A stretch of 64,000 nucleotides of DNA from Exophiala sp. HKRS030 (lineage: Eukaryota; Ascomycota; Eurotiomycetes; Chaetothyriales; Herpotrichiellaceae). This document shows positions 13,120 to 23,895 of the stretch, piece by piece. A program made the translations under genes and the position numbers. The notes under the pieces are model-generated. The model saw only the letters and a program-made list of their open reading frames with translations. It searched no databases and was not told the origin of the DNA. Numbering within the stretch: position 1 is the first letter of the stretch; every line of letters begins with the position of its first letter. Location of the stretch: the NCBI GenBank assembly GCA_023897205.1, contig JAHWDD010000002.1, positions 6,324,001 through 6,388,000 on the forward strand, in the 5' to 3' direction.

Positions 13120-15074
13120 GCTGAATAGGTATCCGCGTAACCGCGGAAGTTCAGGTCAGGCTTGCGCAGCTCTGGTCTCGGCGGGGTAAAGCACGGATTG
13201 AAAAGGGTACAGGTAATGGGCCAGGCGGAAGAGATTGATGATGATGATGGTGATGACAAGGACGGAAACAGCGAGGTCGACGGGAGGCCGATGATGTCGA
13301 CAGCGTCAGGTCCAAAATCTAGGCGAAAGAGGAGAATGCAAAGGTTGAACTGTAGTGATTGCGATGTAGTCACCAAAGTGGCTTGTCGTATTCGCAGTTG
13401 CAGTTGCGGTTTAGTGTTAAGTACGGAGTACAGAGGACAAAAAAGTACGGAGGTAGAGAGGAAGGTTGCCCACGGGTGCCGTGAGGGTGGTAGGTGGCCA
13501 AGCAGACCCTTGGGGCGGGAGGAACTTAGCAGGATCGTACGAGTGCTAACCAACTAACTAGTTAGGCACCCTCGAGTGCCTATGGATGCAGGGTAGGTGG
13601 GTGGTTGGTGTAGTTAAAGCCCCCTGTAAGTTGCCCGCTATCGTACCGTATGGGTAGGGGCAGGTGTGGTGCCAAAGGGTGCCCAAAGCAGCCTAGTTTC
13701 AGCTCAAGGAACACCCGGAGTTTCTCAGATCAGAATGGTGCCTGCTGAGTCGTAAGGATGACCAAGGTTGGAAGTGTGTATGTGCTCACTGGAGGGTCCA
13801 GTATCTGCTAATTGAGTCCTGATCGCATCAACAGCATTGGACGACGGGAGTGCTGCGATAGGACCGAGTTTATTGATTGTGGATGGCACCTAGTTAGATG
13901 TCTCGGTTTCCTGGCTGGCGCTGGCCCATATAACTACTAGTAACTAAGGCAGTTTTGACTTGTTGACAAGGCGAGTGAGGCGCAGTTCAACCTTGCCTCG
14001 ATGTCTCAGGGCTTGGGAGGAAGCCCGAGGGGCGTGGGATGTCAGGCAAACTTGTCTGCCTTTTTTTGACTGTAGGTGAGATGAGCACAAGCCCTTGACC
14101 GGGTTTCGGCAGACGCGGTGCTTTCAAATACTTGGACGGCGGGAAAGGAAGACTCGGACAGACAATCCAAGGACGGAATTGCAACACCAATCTATAAGGT
14201 TCTGTAAGATTCAAGGTGGCCACGATCAGGTCATGATTGCATAAGATGTCGATGCTCGAGTCGAGCAGCGGGTGGTGGAAGAAAGTGGAACACTTGGGGG
14301 AACACTTGGAACACTTGGAACAGTTGGTTACGTGGTTCGCAGTGCTTCAGGCCAGAGCAGGCTGGGCAATCCTAGATACTGGCACGACTGGGCACAAGGT
14401 GACAATGCTCTGGATTCTCTGGGGGTGGATGATAGGTACTTGGCCCATAAGTATATAACCCACCCAGGACGCCCGTCGATATACCTTTCTACAGAGTACC
14501 TCCATTTCGTTGCTGTACTCCATCATTACGTAGGTCGCGGATAATCAGTACCGGCTTTCCACAATCTACATATATCTACATATATCTTTTAGATGTGCCG
14601 ACGAAGGTCCCTACGCAAACCCTCACGAGCTTTGAGAGTAGGTGGAGCAATAAGACCTTCACACCCGATTTGAAGACGTGTTCAACAATTATCACGCATT
14701 ATCAGTAGTATTTTTCTAGCATTACAAGGTGACATGTTACTCCATAGAGTAAGTCCCCTTTTGGGCACAGCGACGCCGGTTAGGCAACCTGAAGATCAAG
14801 TTGTAGCTGCCCAACAGCTCAGGCCAAATCCTCTCACTCGCTTCCTGGATGGCCTTTTCATCAGCTTAGCGATCGATTCTGATGTCTGGGTATCTTGACT
14901 AGAAAATCCTTGACAGCAACTGCAGAGGTCAAGAGCAAGTTCCAGTGGACGAGGATTTTTCGGCGGTCATGGTTGCAGCCACTGTTTGCCTGTGAGATTT
15001 GTCGGTTCTTCGATGGGCGGTGGAAACATCCCATCGTAACAAGTACCTCCCACGGCTATCATGTGCCTCACTGC
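13120..15074. other. Intergenic region, hulA promoter side
   Basis: About 1.95 kb. It holds the hulA promoter (with ACTAACTAGTTAGG and TAGGTGGG-type elements at about 13550-13610) and, at the other end, the 3' region of the pab2-like gene. Short direct repeats of a GGAACACTT unit lie at 14287-14328, and a doubled ACATATATCT near 14572. Long plus-strand frames here are antisense or random and show no family. Confidence 0.45.
14287..14328 (+). repeat. Short tandem repeat, GGAACACTT unit
   Basis: Three to four imperfect copies of a 9-10 bp unit (GGAACACTT with variants). Too short to be a minisatellite locus of note. Confidence 0.7.
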
Positions 15075-15958
15075 CTAGTAAGGAGCATAGCCACGGCCGC
15101 GGCCTCGGAAACCACCGCCTCTTGGTGCTCCTCGAGGGCTTCCATATCCTCCACCAAATCCACCGCCCCCATAGCCGCCTCCACGCCCACCTCCCGGGAA
15201 TCCTCCACGGCCGCCACCACCTCGCGGGCCTCCTCTTCCGCGACCTCTAGTCATGCCAGGAAGATTTGTTCGTTTGGGTACTACCTTTGTCGTCCCATCA
15301 GTATTTTAGGTCGACTCGACAGTCACAGAAAGTATTTGCTCACCTTGAGATTGCGGCCGTGGAAGACGCTCTCATTAAGAACCAACGCTGGAGCCACAAA
15401 GCCCGGATCTGAAAATTCCACATAAGCATACCTGCGCGAAAACTGCCATTAGCGATCCGTCTCTTGCCAGGTAGCATGAAAAAGATATAGTTCTTGGAAT
15501 TTGAACCAGGAGAACTGCAGCTCTTTTGAGGGGGAAATCATGTCTAAAGCATGCAAGCATTTTTAAACCCACCCCTTTGGATGACCAGTAAATTTGTCCA
15601 GGAGGATCGTGACTCGGTTGATGCTGCCTGGGCCACTGGCAAAATGTGCTTGGATCTCTTCGGGAGTCGCGGTGTAGTCGACATTACCCACGAAGATGCT
15701 GCGTGCGTCGACGTCTTCACGATCTTCGCGTTGTGAACCTTCTGTATGTGACTCGAGTGAACTTTGCATTTCCCGTAGTTTGGCGGCTTCAGATTCCATC
15801 TCGGCCACACGTCGCTTCATCGCTGCGATCTCTTCCTGCAAATTATCTGATCAGTGCCAATCCCGCATTGTCGACCAAGGTCTTGTGCTCACTTCTTCAT
15901 CACCGCCTTCGTCCTGGGCGTCGCGCCGTTCATCCTTGACTTCGGCGTCTTCAGGCAT
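15075..15958 (-). CDS. pab2: Poly(A)-binding protein 2 type RRM protein
   Basis: Nuclear poly(A)-binding protein of the Pab2/PABPN1 type, acting in polyadenylation control and RNA decay. Exons are 15893-15958, 15573-15835, 15344-15431 and 15075-15284. Introns are 57, 141 and 59 nt, and phases join to 208 residues. The order is an acidic N-terminus, a short coiled-coil helix ([20 protein letters not shown]), one RRM with RNP2 'SIFVGNVDY' and RNP1 'GYAYVEF' (the latter formed across the second intron), then '[10 protein letters not shown]' and a C-terminal tail of Arg-Gly-Gly repeats ending in aromatic residues. The RGG tail is typical and probably arginine-methylated. The order coiled coil, single RRM, RGG tail separates it from other single-RRM proteins. 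Upstream lies a cluster of CCTAGG-type promoter motifs. Confidence 0.93.
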
Positions 15959-16947
15959 GTTGCTTTTGTTTAGGTCCGAAGATGGAAGATGGATAGAAAG
16001 TAAGGTTGTGTGGATGTGAATAGAGTCGGTGTAGAGGGAAGAGGGAGCAGAGGAAATAAGGAATGCGAGAATTCCTTAAGGCTGAGCCAACTTGGGAGAA
16101 ACTGTTTGCGTTTCCTTGATCGCTTGTGGCAGATGAAAGGGAGAAATTTAGATATCAGAGAACTGAGGAAAGTACTTGAGGTTGAAGGAGTGGCGTGGTC
16201 AAAGAGAAAGTTTTTGTTTGTTCTGGTGACGGTGATGTTAGGGTTGCTGTTGATCCCGTTTACTGTTCACGTTCAGTTCACGTTCACATCGACGTCCACA
16301 GCGCAGCCGATTGCAGATGTTGACGAAAACGGAGCCATGACTTAATTACATAGGCAGGTACCTTGGTTTTGATTCGACGCCTAAAGTAGTCCTTAGCCCT
16401 ACTCCTTACCTAGGTAGATATGTAACTCAGGTAGGCAACGAACTAACTAACCACCTAGGGAATTAGCTGCCTGCAGCTGTGACCGCTAGAACTTGGAGCC
16501 TACAGGCATCACTCGCAGTCTGTCGCGGGACTCATCACGTGCCTACCAAGGCGACTTCTAGAAGAAGTTTTTCTACCTACAGCACCTGCTATGATACTCC
16601 ATTCAGTGTGACGAGTCCTCCACACCGACCAACATCACAGACCTTGGTATCTCGTGTTTGCATGTGCTTCAAGTGCAACAAGTACAATATAGAGTAGTGG
16701 TTACCAGGTACTATTCGGAGAGCTCTCCTGTCAGGGATGGAAGTTAGGTGCATATGGTAATCATCATCCACGGCCATAAAGTGACGATGTACTCGCTATG
16801 AAACGGTGTCATCTAGACTCCATCGCTGCGTGATAATTCTTCGTACGGGCTGTAGCGCAATGCCTTGTTTGAACCACTGAGGGGGTCCTCGTCTTGAAGG
16901 CCCATCGTAGTTTCTTGACAGTCACCAAGCCATACAAGTGGTCGATC
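15959..16947. promoter_or_regulatory. Intergenic region with CCTAGG-type motif cluster
   Basis: About 1 kb upstream of pab2 and downstream of the MFS carrier. Between 16358 and 16460 are several copies of a CCTAGG/TAGGTA-type element, including TTACCTAGGTAGA and CCACCTAGGG, and runs of AACTAACTAACC. Similar clusters occur upstream of other genes in this window, suggesting a general promoter element. No gene seen. Confidence 0.45.
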
Positions 16948-18374
16948 TCATACCTTGGTACGCCAGTTCCACTTCCAACCCAAACACGCCCATCGACTGA
17001 GGATAAAAGTCAACATTGACAATCCGAGTACGGCGCACATGAATGCTACAAGCATCTGTGGGCTCACTGCTTGTACTAGCTCACCGCTGATGGGACACCA
17101 ATCAACGTTGCTAGACTGGCCACAAAATATAAGGTGCCGTAGTATCGTCCAAATTGATCGGCCTCACATAGTTGTCCAATGCAAGCAGGGGTGAGAGCCA
17201 TCCAACTCCCCGTTCCAAACCCAAATAGCGCCGTAAAGACATAAAGCGCAGCGAGACTAGTATGGCCGAATGGTAGCCACAGTACGAGCATGACGATGAG
17301 TGTAAAGACAATCATGATAAGAAGGGTGTTGAATCGACCAATCTTGTCAGAGACGTAGCCAGGTAGGATTCGACCGAAACAAGAAACTCCGTTCATGACT
17401 GCAATGACATAAAATCCAGTAGCTTCAGGATAATCCGCACCATAATTGGCATATGTTGGCAGTATCCCCAACGCCCCGAATAGGACAATTTCGAACCCAA
17501 AGACCGACATGGTCAAGAATGTAAAGCGCAGATCGCCAAAGAGTCCAAGGGATATAAGATTCTGCGTCTTGGCGGCGTGGGAAGGAGGCAGCCTGGGTTT
17601 CATCAGGATGTTCGCGACAACCAGGCACGCAAGGAACACGAAGCCAAGAATGCGAATCGACCAAGCATAGCCATATCGAGGAAAGGTAGCCCTCAGAACC
17701 AGAGGAATTGTGGTGCCGCCAAAGGAAGATCCCACCATGGCCAACCCATGAGCCATCCCACGTCTTCGCTTGAACCAGTGGCTGACTACGGCAAGTCCTG
17801 TGGTACAGAGCGTGGCTCCGCCTATGCCTCCCAAGATCCCAAGACAGAGTAAGAAATGCCAGTACACCCGACATTCCGCAAGAAGGAACATCATGGCGAC
17901 GTAGGCAATGCTGCCTAACAGCGCAATCCACCGTGGTCCGTACCGATCGAACAGAGGACCAACCCAAATACCAAGGCCCAGTGCGAGATAGACAAAGACA
18001 GAAGGGATCCAACCAACATCCCGTGCCGAATACTGAGAAAGTTGATTCGTGTGTAGGTATTCCTGTATTGTTCCGATAGAGACCATGAAGCCAAACGAGG
18101 CATAGAGACACACGAATGCCCCAGCCAACACAAGCCAAGCTTGTAGGCCACCTTCGGGGAAGTCGTCAACATTCGACTCATGGTCTTGGATTATCAAAAG
18201 GTTATCATGCTGCAAATTTTCGACATCATGGTTGCGGACAGGAGATATCTTGGGTTCATTAACCGGCCGACTTGGTGAGCAAGTTTCCCCTACTAGCAAA
18301 TCCGGTTCACCATGTTGTTCAGGCTCTGTGTTCGAAGCGACGAGTTGCACAGCGGGTGACGAAACAATGTCCAT
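16948..18374 (-). CDS. MFS monocarboxylate-type transporter, one frame break
   Basis: A 12-helix major-facilitator protein of the fungal monocarboxylate-porter (MCT/Mch) group, with unknown substrate. The N-terminal 80 residues are hydrophilic and end in 'DDFPEGGLQAWLVLAGAF', the typical entry into helix 1 of this group. The loop after helix 4 and the short charged loop 'HWFKRRRGMAHG' also match. The open frame stops at 17076, before the last helix. In the next frame the sequence goes on with the expected 'ISGELVQAVSPQM' and final helix to a stop at 16948. The break is at the run 17092-17094 (GGG on the plus strand), where one more base is needed. The repaired length is exactly 475 codons plus stop. 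The conserved end after the break suggests an assembly loss, not decay. Confidence 0.85.
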
Positions 18375-19042
18375 CGTACAAATGGTAAATCGATGGTCAC
18401 AGATCGACTAAAATCGAGAGGCAGAGAGAAGTTCCTGCTGTCATGTTGGTCATACAGAGGATGGAAATCACTGCTACGCCCTATGATTTTTTGTCGACGG
18501 ACGATCGACACAGCGGCGATGCAGATCTGTAAGCTGAACAATTTTGACTTGATTTCGAGGGGTGGAGTAGATTTCGGCTCTCTCCTCCCGTCGTGTCGCA
18601 CTTCTCCGAAGCAATCACGGTTGTTGACCATTAATACTTACCCGTGCTACCAAACAGACTTACCTCATCACCTATATGGGGTGGCCAAGCGTGCGCCACG
18701 TTCATGAAAGACTATATCTTACCATGATCTGCTGACCATCATGCCTATACGTGATGCTTGACAGGAGTATAGCTCGGTGCAATCGTCCAACATTAGAGGA
18801 AGCACCCCAAGTCAACTTATTGTCGGTTGATGTAGAGTAAACGAGGATAGAGGTTGCGGCTCAGACTTGCCTTTGCGCTTCAATGGCTGTTGCGGCGGTT
18901 GCAGTTACACCTTCAAGAAAAGTGCTGCATCCAGCTCGTGACACTTTTGCCTCAGAAGTATCTGTGAACACTTGAGGACCCAAGAGGCCAATCAAATATT
19001 CGTCATCATTGCCACACCAGGGTCCTCTCCTCAATGGCGGCA
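18375..19042. other. Intergenic
   Basis: Promoter of the MFS carrier and the 3' region of the asparagine-synthase-like gene (both on the minus strand). No gene or repeat seen. Confidence 0.4.
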
Positions 19043-20746
19043 TCAAGCCCAAGATACAGCGTTCACGAGGTCAGTACCTTTCGTTCTGCCTTTCCCAACA
19101 CTCATCTTTGCTGTTTTTGCCCCGAATTGTATAGCCCTCTTCCTCTCGGAGGCAGCACGCCTCATCCCTTGGTCCCATGCCACAAGTCTCAGCAGCAACT
19201 TGGCTGGCTCCAAATCTGCCGAGGTTTCTGCTCTCTTCGAATCCTCGTAGTGCTTTGGGATCGTCCTACCTGGGCGGAATCCCGCCTTTTCCCAGATGGG
19301 CAGTTGCAGGGAAAAGCGAACAAAGTCCTCGTCAAGGAATGGATAACGCACTTCCCTGCCCCAGTTACTCATCACTCGATCATCTCGGCCCAGGTTACGT
19401 GTACCTATGCGGACATAATCAAGCTCTAGTTCGTTCACCAACGATGCAAACCCACCACGGGCGAATGCGGCCGCGTGCCTGGAATATCCAGCAAACAACT
19501 CATCGGCACCAAGACCAGACAAGAGAACTCGGGCAGTAGAAGTGTATGACGTAACTTCTGGACAAGATGAGTCGACGGTGGTAAACGCCTCGCCTTGACC
19601 TCTGGCGGCAAAGTACAAAGCCATGGCAATTGAGAGATCCATTTCAGTATTGTGAGGATATATGAGATCTAGTATGGCAGGCTGATGACTAACACACTCG
19701 GCGTAAGGAATGTTGACTGCCACGAATCGCCAAAGTCTTCCGGGGCAGATGTTGCAGAGCTCATCAAAACTTGACCGCCCTGTGACGCGGTCCGGGCATA
19801 ATTCATATGGTGACTGGTCTTTGACATTTATGGCAGCCATTGCACGGGGATTCTCAAATGCCACATTCAAGAGATCAATCGATTCATTCGGCGGTAAAAG
19901 GTCATGTACGAGTCGAGCAAGAAGAGTACAGTCCAAGCCACCAGAAAAGAGGACGGCGACTTTGGCAGAGGTCGTAGCTAAAGGTATATGGGCGTGATCA
20001 GGAATGTCGGTCACACGCAAACAGATGGAATTCTGGAGGTGGTACTTGAGTTGCTGGATGCTTTCCCCCGTTGGTGAGGCGGAGAGGGGTTCAGTACATG
20101 GTAGCGACATGTTGATGAGTGGCAATGGGGCCTCCCATACGATGTTGGTATGGAAAATCTTTCCCTGCGAGACTGAAAGGCAATGAATAGCATCGGTGGA
20201 AACCTCATCTTGCGCCGGGAGCATGGATTGGACACGGGTGCTGCACAGTGTCAGTAGCTGCTGCGTGTCAGGAGAGTGGCCCACGAGAAGTGACCTCCGA
20301 CCGAGCCGGTCTCGGCCATAGTAGATGGTTGAGGTCAGGGCATCGTAGTAGACAAATGCGAAGGGCCCGTCTATGGCCGAAAGAACTTGAGCAATGTGAG
20401 GGGATGACTCGGTTTTTGACTTGGCAGAAGCTTTCAAGAGAAGCCGAAATACCTGAGTGGCATCGTTTCCTTGGACAGGCTGTCCCTGGATCTTCCAGGC
20501 CTCGCCGTTCCAACAGAGAACAGAGCCAGATGGAGAATCTACCAATGGCTGGTCTTGCACATGGCCTCCTCTCAATGCGAGAACGGACGAAGCAAAAGTC
20601 AAACAGAGATCTTCAGATTCTGGAACAGGAAGGCGAATCTCCAGGGATTTCTGACTGTCAGGTCCCCGGGCTTTGAGAGCGATAAGAGTGTTGTCGTCTG
20701 CAGGAAATTGACTGCCCTTGTTGATAGAGAAGAAGATTCCGCACAT
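19043..20746 (-). CDS. Asparagine synthetase domain protein, ASNSD1-like
   Basis: A two-domain protein with an N-terminal class II glutamine amidotransferase and a C-terminal asparagine-synthase ATP-pyrophosphatase domain, one exon of 567 residues. It starts with MCGIFFSI, so the nucleophilic Cys follows the initiator Met. 'CWNGEAWKI' marks the amidotransferase core. The PP-loop is VAVLFSGGLDCTLLARL at about residue 265, and the synthase segment LLSGLGADELFAGYSRH follows. Length and the 'GLGADELFAGY' form fit the ASNSD1 group, not the biosynthetic enzyme Asn1, and the substrate of this group is not established. It is head-to-head with vps9, with 959 bp between the start codons. No frame defect seen. 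Confidence 0.85.
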   Translation of the reverse strand: MCGIFFSINKGSQFPADDNTLIALKARGPDSQKSLEIRLPVPESEDLCLTFASSVLALRGGHVQDQPLVDSPSGSVLCWNGEAWKIQGQPVQGNDATQVFRLLLKASAKSKTESSPHIAQVLSAIDGPFAFVYYDALTSTIYYGRDRLGRRSLLVGHSPDTQQLLTLCSTRVQSMLPAQDEVSTDAIHCLSVSQGKIFHTNIVWEAPLPLINMSLPCTEPLSASPTGESIQQLKYHLQNSICLRVTDIPDHAHIPLATTSAKVAVLFSGGLDCTLLARLVHDLLPPNESIDLLNVAFENPRAMAAINVKDQSPYELCPDRVTGRSSFDELCNICPGRLWRFVAVNIPYAECVSHQPAILDLIYPHNTEMDLSIAMALYFAARGQGEAFTTVDSSCPEVTSYTSTARVLLSGLGADELFAGYSRHAAAFARGGFASLVNELELDYVRIGTRNLGRDDRVMSNWGREVRYPFLDEDFVRFSLQLPIWEKAGFRPGRTIPKHYEDSKRAETSADLEPAKLLLRLVAWDQGMRRAASERKRAIQFGAKTAKMSVGKGRTKGTDLVNAVSWA

Positions 20747-21705
20747 GAGTCAAAATCCTTGTCGACGACAGTAAATCTGGAGTCGTGTCCACCAAGAGGG
20801 CTAACGCAACTCCCAGTCCAGGGATACTTTCCGGTGCTTGTGTAGGTAGATCTGTAGATGCACAGGACAGTCGAGGACAACGGAGCGCCCAAGGTGCAAA
20901 GATCAGATTGACGCTGGTTAGTGCCAAGAGTTTTCCAGTAATCTGGCAGGCGCCAGGTGGCCAGTCCACGCCAGTCCCCGTTAGTACGGCTCCGTAGGTG
21001 CTAGGTACCTGTAGTTACGTCTCTGTTTTCCCTAAACCAACCTTGGAAGGCAAGGGCGAGGCCTCTTGGCCTAGGAGTTAAGGACCGGGGACGATCAGTC
21101 TCACGTGGCTCCTGACCATTGGGGGGACTTATCGTGATTCATATGTCATTCATCCTTCTTGCCACGAATTTGAACCTTGAGCATGTTGGCCGCCTTTAGT
21201 CCTGTATCGAAAGAGAAACCACCTCGCAGGCACCTAGGCAGGATACTGTCATACTAAACTAAACATTCCACGAAAACGCAACACCATTCAAACGAATCCT
21301 TACCCGTCACGAGCGCTCTGACTCTGCCCACCTACAAGATAGGTGCCAGCCGACTCGTCCTCCCAACCCCAAACCTCAGCCTCGTCTGGTCAAGCCTCAC
21401 CTCGCGCGCCAAATTTCCCACCGGCCCAAACATTCCGAGTATCAATTGCACAATATGTGTACATAGATAAGGCTGTCTACGTTTCAGCCTTGCTCATGAA
21501 AACTTCACCAGCCCGCCCGCCGACCATTCTTGCTTACACCCCTGATCTCCTCCATATCCTGGCGTCTATGGCGTTATAACACCCTCCAAGAACGTTACCC
21601 TGCGATTGATCCCAGCCGCAGCACTCTCCAACCAAAACGCAAATACTGTCCTTTTGATCGACAGGGAAGCCTGTGCGCCACTGCCACAGCTGGCCACGCT
21701 TTCTC
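20747..21705. promoter_or_regulatory. Bidirectional promoter region, ASNSD1-like / vps9
   Basis: 959 bp between two start codons. It contains GCTAGGTACCTG near 21000 and GCACCTAGGCAGG near 21231, the CCTAGG-type element seen elsewhere. From about 21250 the sequence is C-rich and G-poor on the vps9 strand, as expected of a 5' UTR. No coding frame supported. Confidence 0.45.
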
Positions 21706-23895
21706 ATGTCGACTGCCGGCCAGGATGCAAAAATGGCCACACCCACCCCAGCAGTGCCCGCTGATGGTGCTGAAGATTTGATAGACTTTGGCGACAATGA
21801 AGACAGAGCCACTGGGAACACATCTTCCAAAGGCAAGAATATTGACTCGATCACGTCGCCATCCACCCAGCTGCAGAGTTTACATATCGAAGACGAACAA
21901 CCCCACGAGGCCCAACAAGTCCTTCCTCCCAAAACTCTCCCTTCCACGCCCCCGCCGCCCGAACCACCATCTGAAAAGGAAAAGCCGTATCATGATCCCA
22001 CGCCCAAGACCCCCGCCATTTCACGCCATCCATCGGTGCGGAAACCTGGTGCTGGCGAGGAAGAATACGATGAGAAAGATCCCGCTTATAATCAAGAATC
22101 TCAGGAGCGCAGCACTGACAGGAAGACGGTCAGCGAGAACGAGGCAGAGTCTACATTGGAGATACAAAGCATTATGGACCAATTCGACGATGCCTCGGTT
22201 GCACCCTCCAAGGAGGATATCATGTCGCCTAGACACGAACTTTCCGGTCCCATACTGGGATCGACTGCCGGATTTCCGCCACGTAGGTCCAGCCTCGATC
22301 ATATCAGGTCAAGGGATATGGATGCAATAGCTTCCTCACCTGTGGTATCCAACTCGGAGAAACCATTGCCATCTCCGCCGGCAAAATCTTCCAAAGAGCC
22401 AGCTTCAATGAAGAGTCCACCCATTGGCTCCACCACTTCGATCCCTTCAGTTGGTTTACCTCCAGAACCTGAACCCGAGCTCCCTTTCGATTTTCATCGT
22501 TTCCTAGAACAATTACGGCATAAATCAGCCGACCCGGTTGCCAAGTTTCTGCGATCTTTCCTCACAGAATTCGGCAAGAAGCAATGGATGGTGCACGAGC
22601 AGGTCAAGATTATTGGTGATTTTCTCGCTTTCATAACGAATAAGATGGCTCTGTGTGACGTTTGGAGGGAGGTGTCGGATAATGAATTCGACAACGCCAA
22701 AGAAGGCATGGAAAAGTTGGTCATGAATAGGTTGTACTCCCAAACCTTCTCGCCCGCGATTCAACCACCGACGCAACCCGCCCGTTCGCGATCCCGAGGA
22801 CGAAGAAAAGAACAGGATAAGGCACTTCTCTCCGGCCGGCGTGGCCAGCACCAGGAAGACGTTGAGCGAGACGAAATCCTTAGCCAAAAGATCCGAATTT
22901 ACAGCTGGATCCGAGAGGAACATCTTGACTTGGCCCCCGTCGGACCCAATGGAGAGCGGTTCCTTCGGCTTGCCCAGCAAGAACTCCTCAAAATCAAAGG
23001 TTATCGAGCCCCTCGAGACAAAGTGATTTGTGTTTTGAATTGCTGCAAAGTCATCTTTGGTCTGCTCAAGAACGCCAAAAGCTCCGATACATCGGCAGAT
23101 TCTTTCGTCCCACTACTGATTTATGTCGTTCTTCAAGCCAACCCCGAGCATCTCGTTTCCAATATCCAATATATTCTTCGGTTCCGAAATCAGGACAAAC
23201 TGGGAGGAGAAGCAGGCTATTATTTGTCTTCGCTGTCTGGAGCAATACAATTTATTGAGAGTCTGGATCGCACCACACTGACAGTCTCGGATGAAGATTT
23301 TGAGCGCAATGTCGAACAAGCAGTATCAGAGATTGCCGCACAGAATCGGAGTGCAGAAGACGCTTCAAGCCCACGACCGGCATTCGTTGAAAAGTCAGCA
23401 CTGGTAGGGCCCGAACTGACCCCACGAAATTCGATCGACGTCACTTCCACCAGCCCCGTCCGACGAGATCCCAGGGGCATGGGCAGCAGTGCAGAAAGTG
23501 CATCAGACGATAGCGTTGCTGGGCTCCTCCGCAGCATTCAACGGCCTCTGTCTTCTATCGGGCGCATATTCTCTGACCAGGACAGCTCACAAGAGCGTCG
23601 ACCAAGTCCCGCACCTCCACAGAACGCTCCACGGTTAAGTCCAGCTCTCTTTCAACCACCACGGGAGGGCAATACTCCGTCATATGATGCACAGGAAGCT
23701 GCTGCAAGGCAGGCGAGTGCCGAGGCGGCGGAAGCGAGACGCTTACAGCTCGCAGAGCATCGGACGGTTGTGGATACCCTATGTGGTATGTTCCCCAACC
23801 TGGACAGAGAGGTTATCGACGATGTCGTGCGGCAGAAACAAGGGCGGGTAGGCTTGGCAGTAGATGCTTGTTTGTCCCTGACTGCTGGGAGTTGA
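21706..23895 (+). CDS. vps9: Vps9-type Rab5 GEF with CUE domain
   Basis: Guanine-nucleotide exchange factor for Rab5-type GTPases (Vps21/Ypt51) in endosome fusion. One uninterrupted exon. The ATG at 21706 gives 729 residues, and the next ATG at 21733 is also possible. Order: a disordered Ser/Pro/acidic N-terminus of about 260 residues; the helical bundle starting 'FDFHRFLEQLRHKSADPVAK'; the VPS9 domain with 'KTSADSF' replaced by 'DTSADSFVPLLIYVVLQANP', which carries the catalytic Asp region, and 'LVSNIQYILRFRNQDKLGGE'; a Ser/Pro-rich linker; and a C-terminal CUE domain ('TLCGMFPNLDREVI') that binds ubiquitin. This architecture is the same as yeast Vps9. The disordered N-terminus is longer than in yeast, common in filamentous fungi. 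Confidence 0.93.
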   Translation: MSTAGQDAKMATPTPAVPADGAEDLIDFGDNEDRATGNTSSKGKNIDSITSPSTQLQSLHIEDEQPHEAQQVLPPKTLPSTPPPPEPPSEKEKPYHDPTPKTPAISRHPSVRKPGAGEEEYDEKDPAYNQESQERSTDRKTVSENEAESTLEIQSIMDQFDDASVAPSKEDIMSPRHELSGPILGSTAGFPPRRSSLDHIRSRDMDAIASSPVVSNSEKPLPSPPAKSSKEPASMKSPPIGSTTSIPSVGLPPEPEPELPFDFHRFLEQLRHKSADPVAKFLRSFLTEFGKKQWMVHEQVKIIGDFLAFITNKMALCDVWREVSDNEFDNAKEGMEKLVMNRLYSQTFSPAIQPPTQPARSRSRGRRKEQDKALLSGRRGQHQEDVERDEILSQKIRIYSWIREEHLDLAPVGPNGERFLRLAQQELLKIKGYRAPRDKVICVLNCCKVIFGLLKNAKSSDTSADSFVPLLIYVVLQANPEHLVSNIQYILRFRNQDKLGGEAGYYLSSLSGAIQFIESLDRTTLTVSDEDFERNVEQAVSEIAAQNRSAEDASSPRPAFVEKSALVGPELTPRNSIDVTSTSPVRRDPRGMGSSAESASDDSVAGLLRSIQRPLSSIGRIFSDQDSSQERRPSPAPPQNAPRLSPALFQPPREGNTPSYDAQEAAARQASAEAAEARRLQLAEHRTVVDTLCGMFPNLDREVIDDVVRQKQGRVGLAVDACLSLTAGS

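Noticed and set aside
13162..13557. 131-codon plus-strand frame opposite the hulA promoter
   Set aside because: Low-complexity Asp/Gly/Arg sequence, no family.
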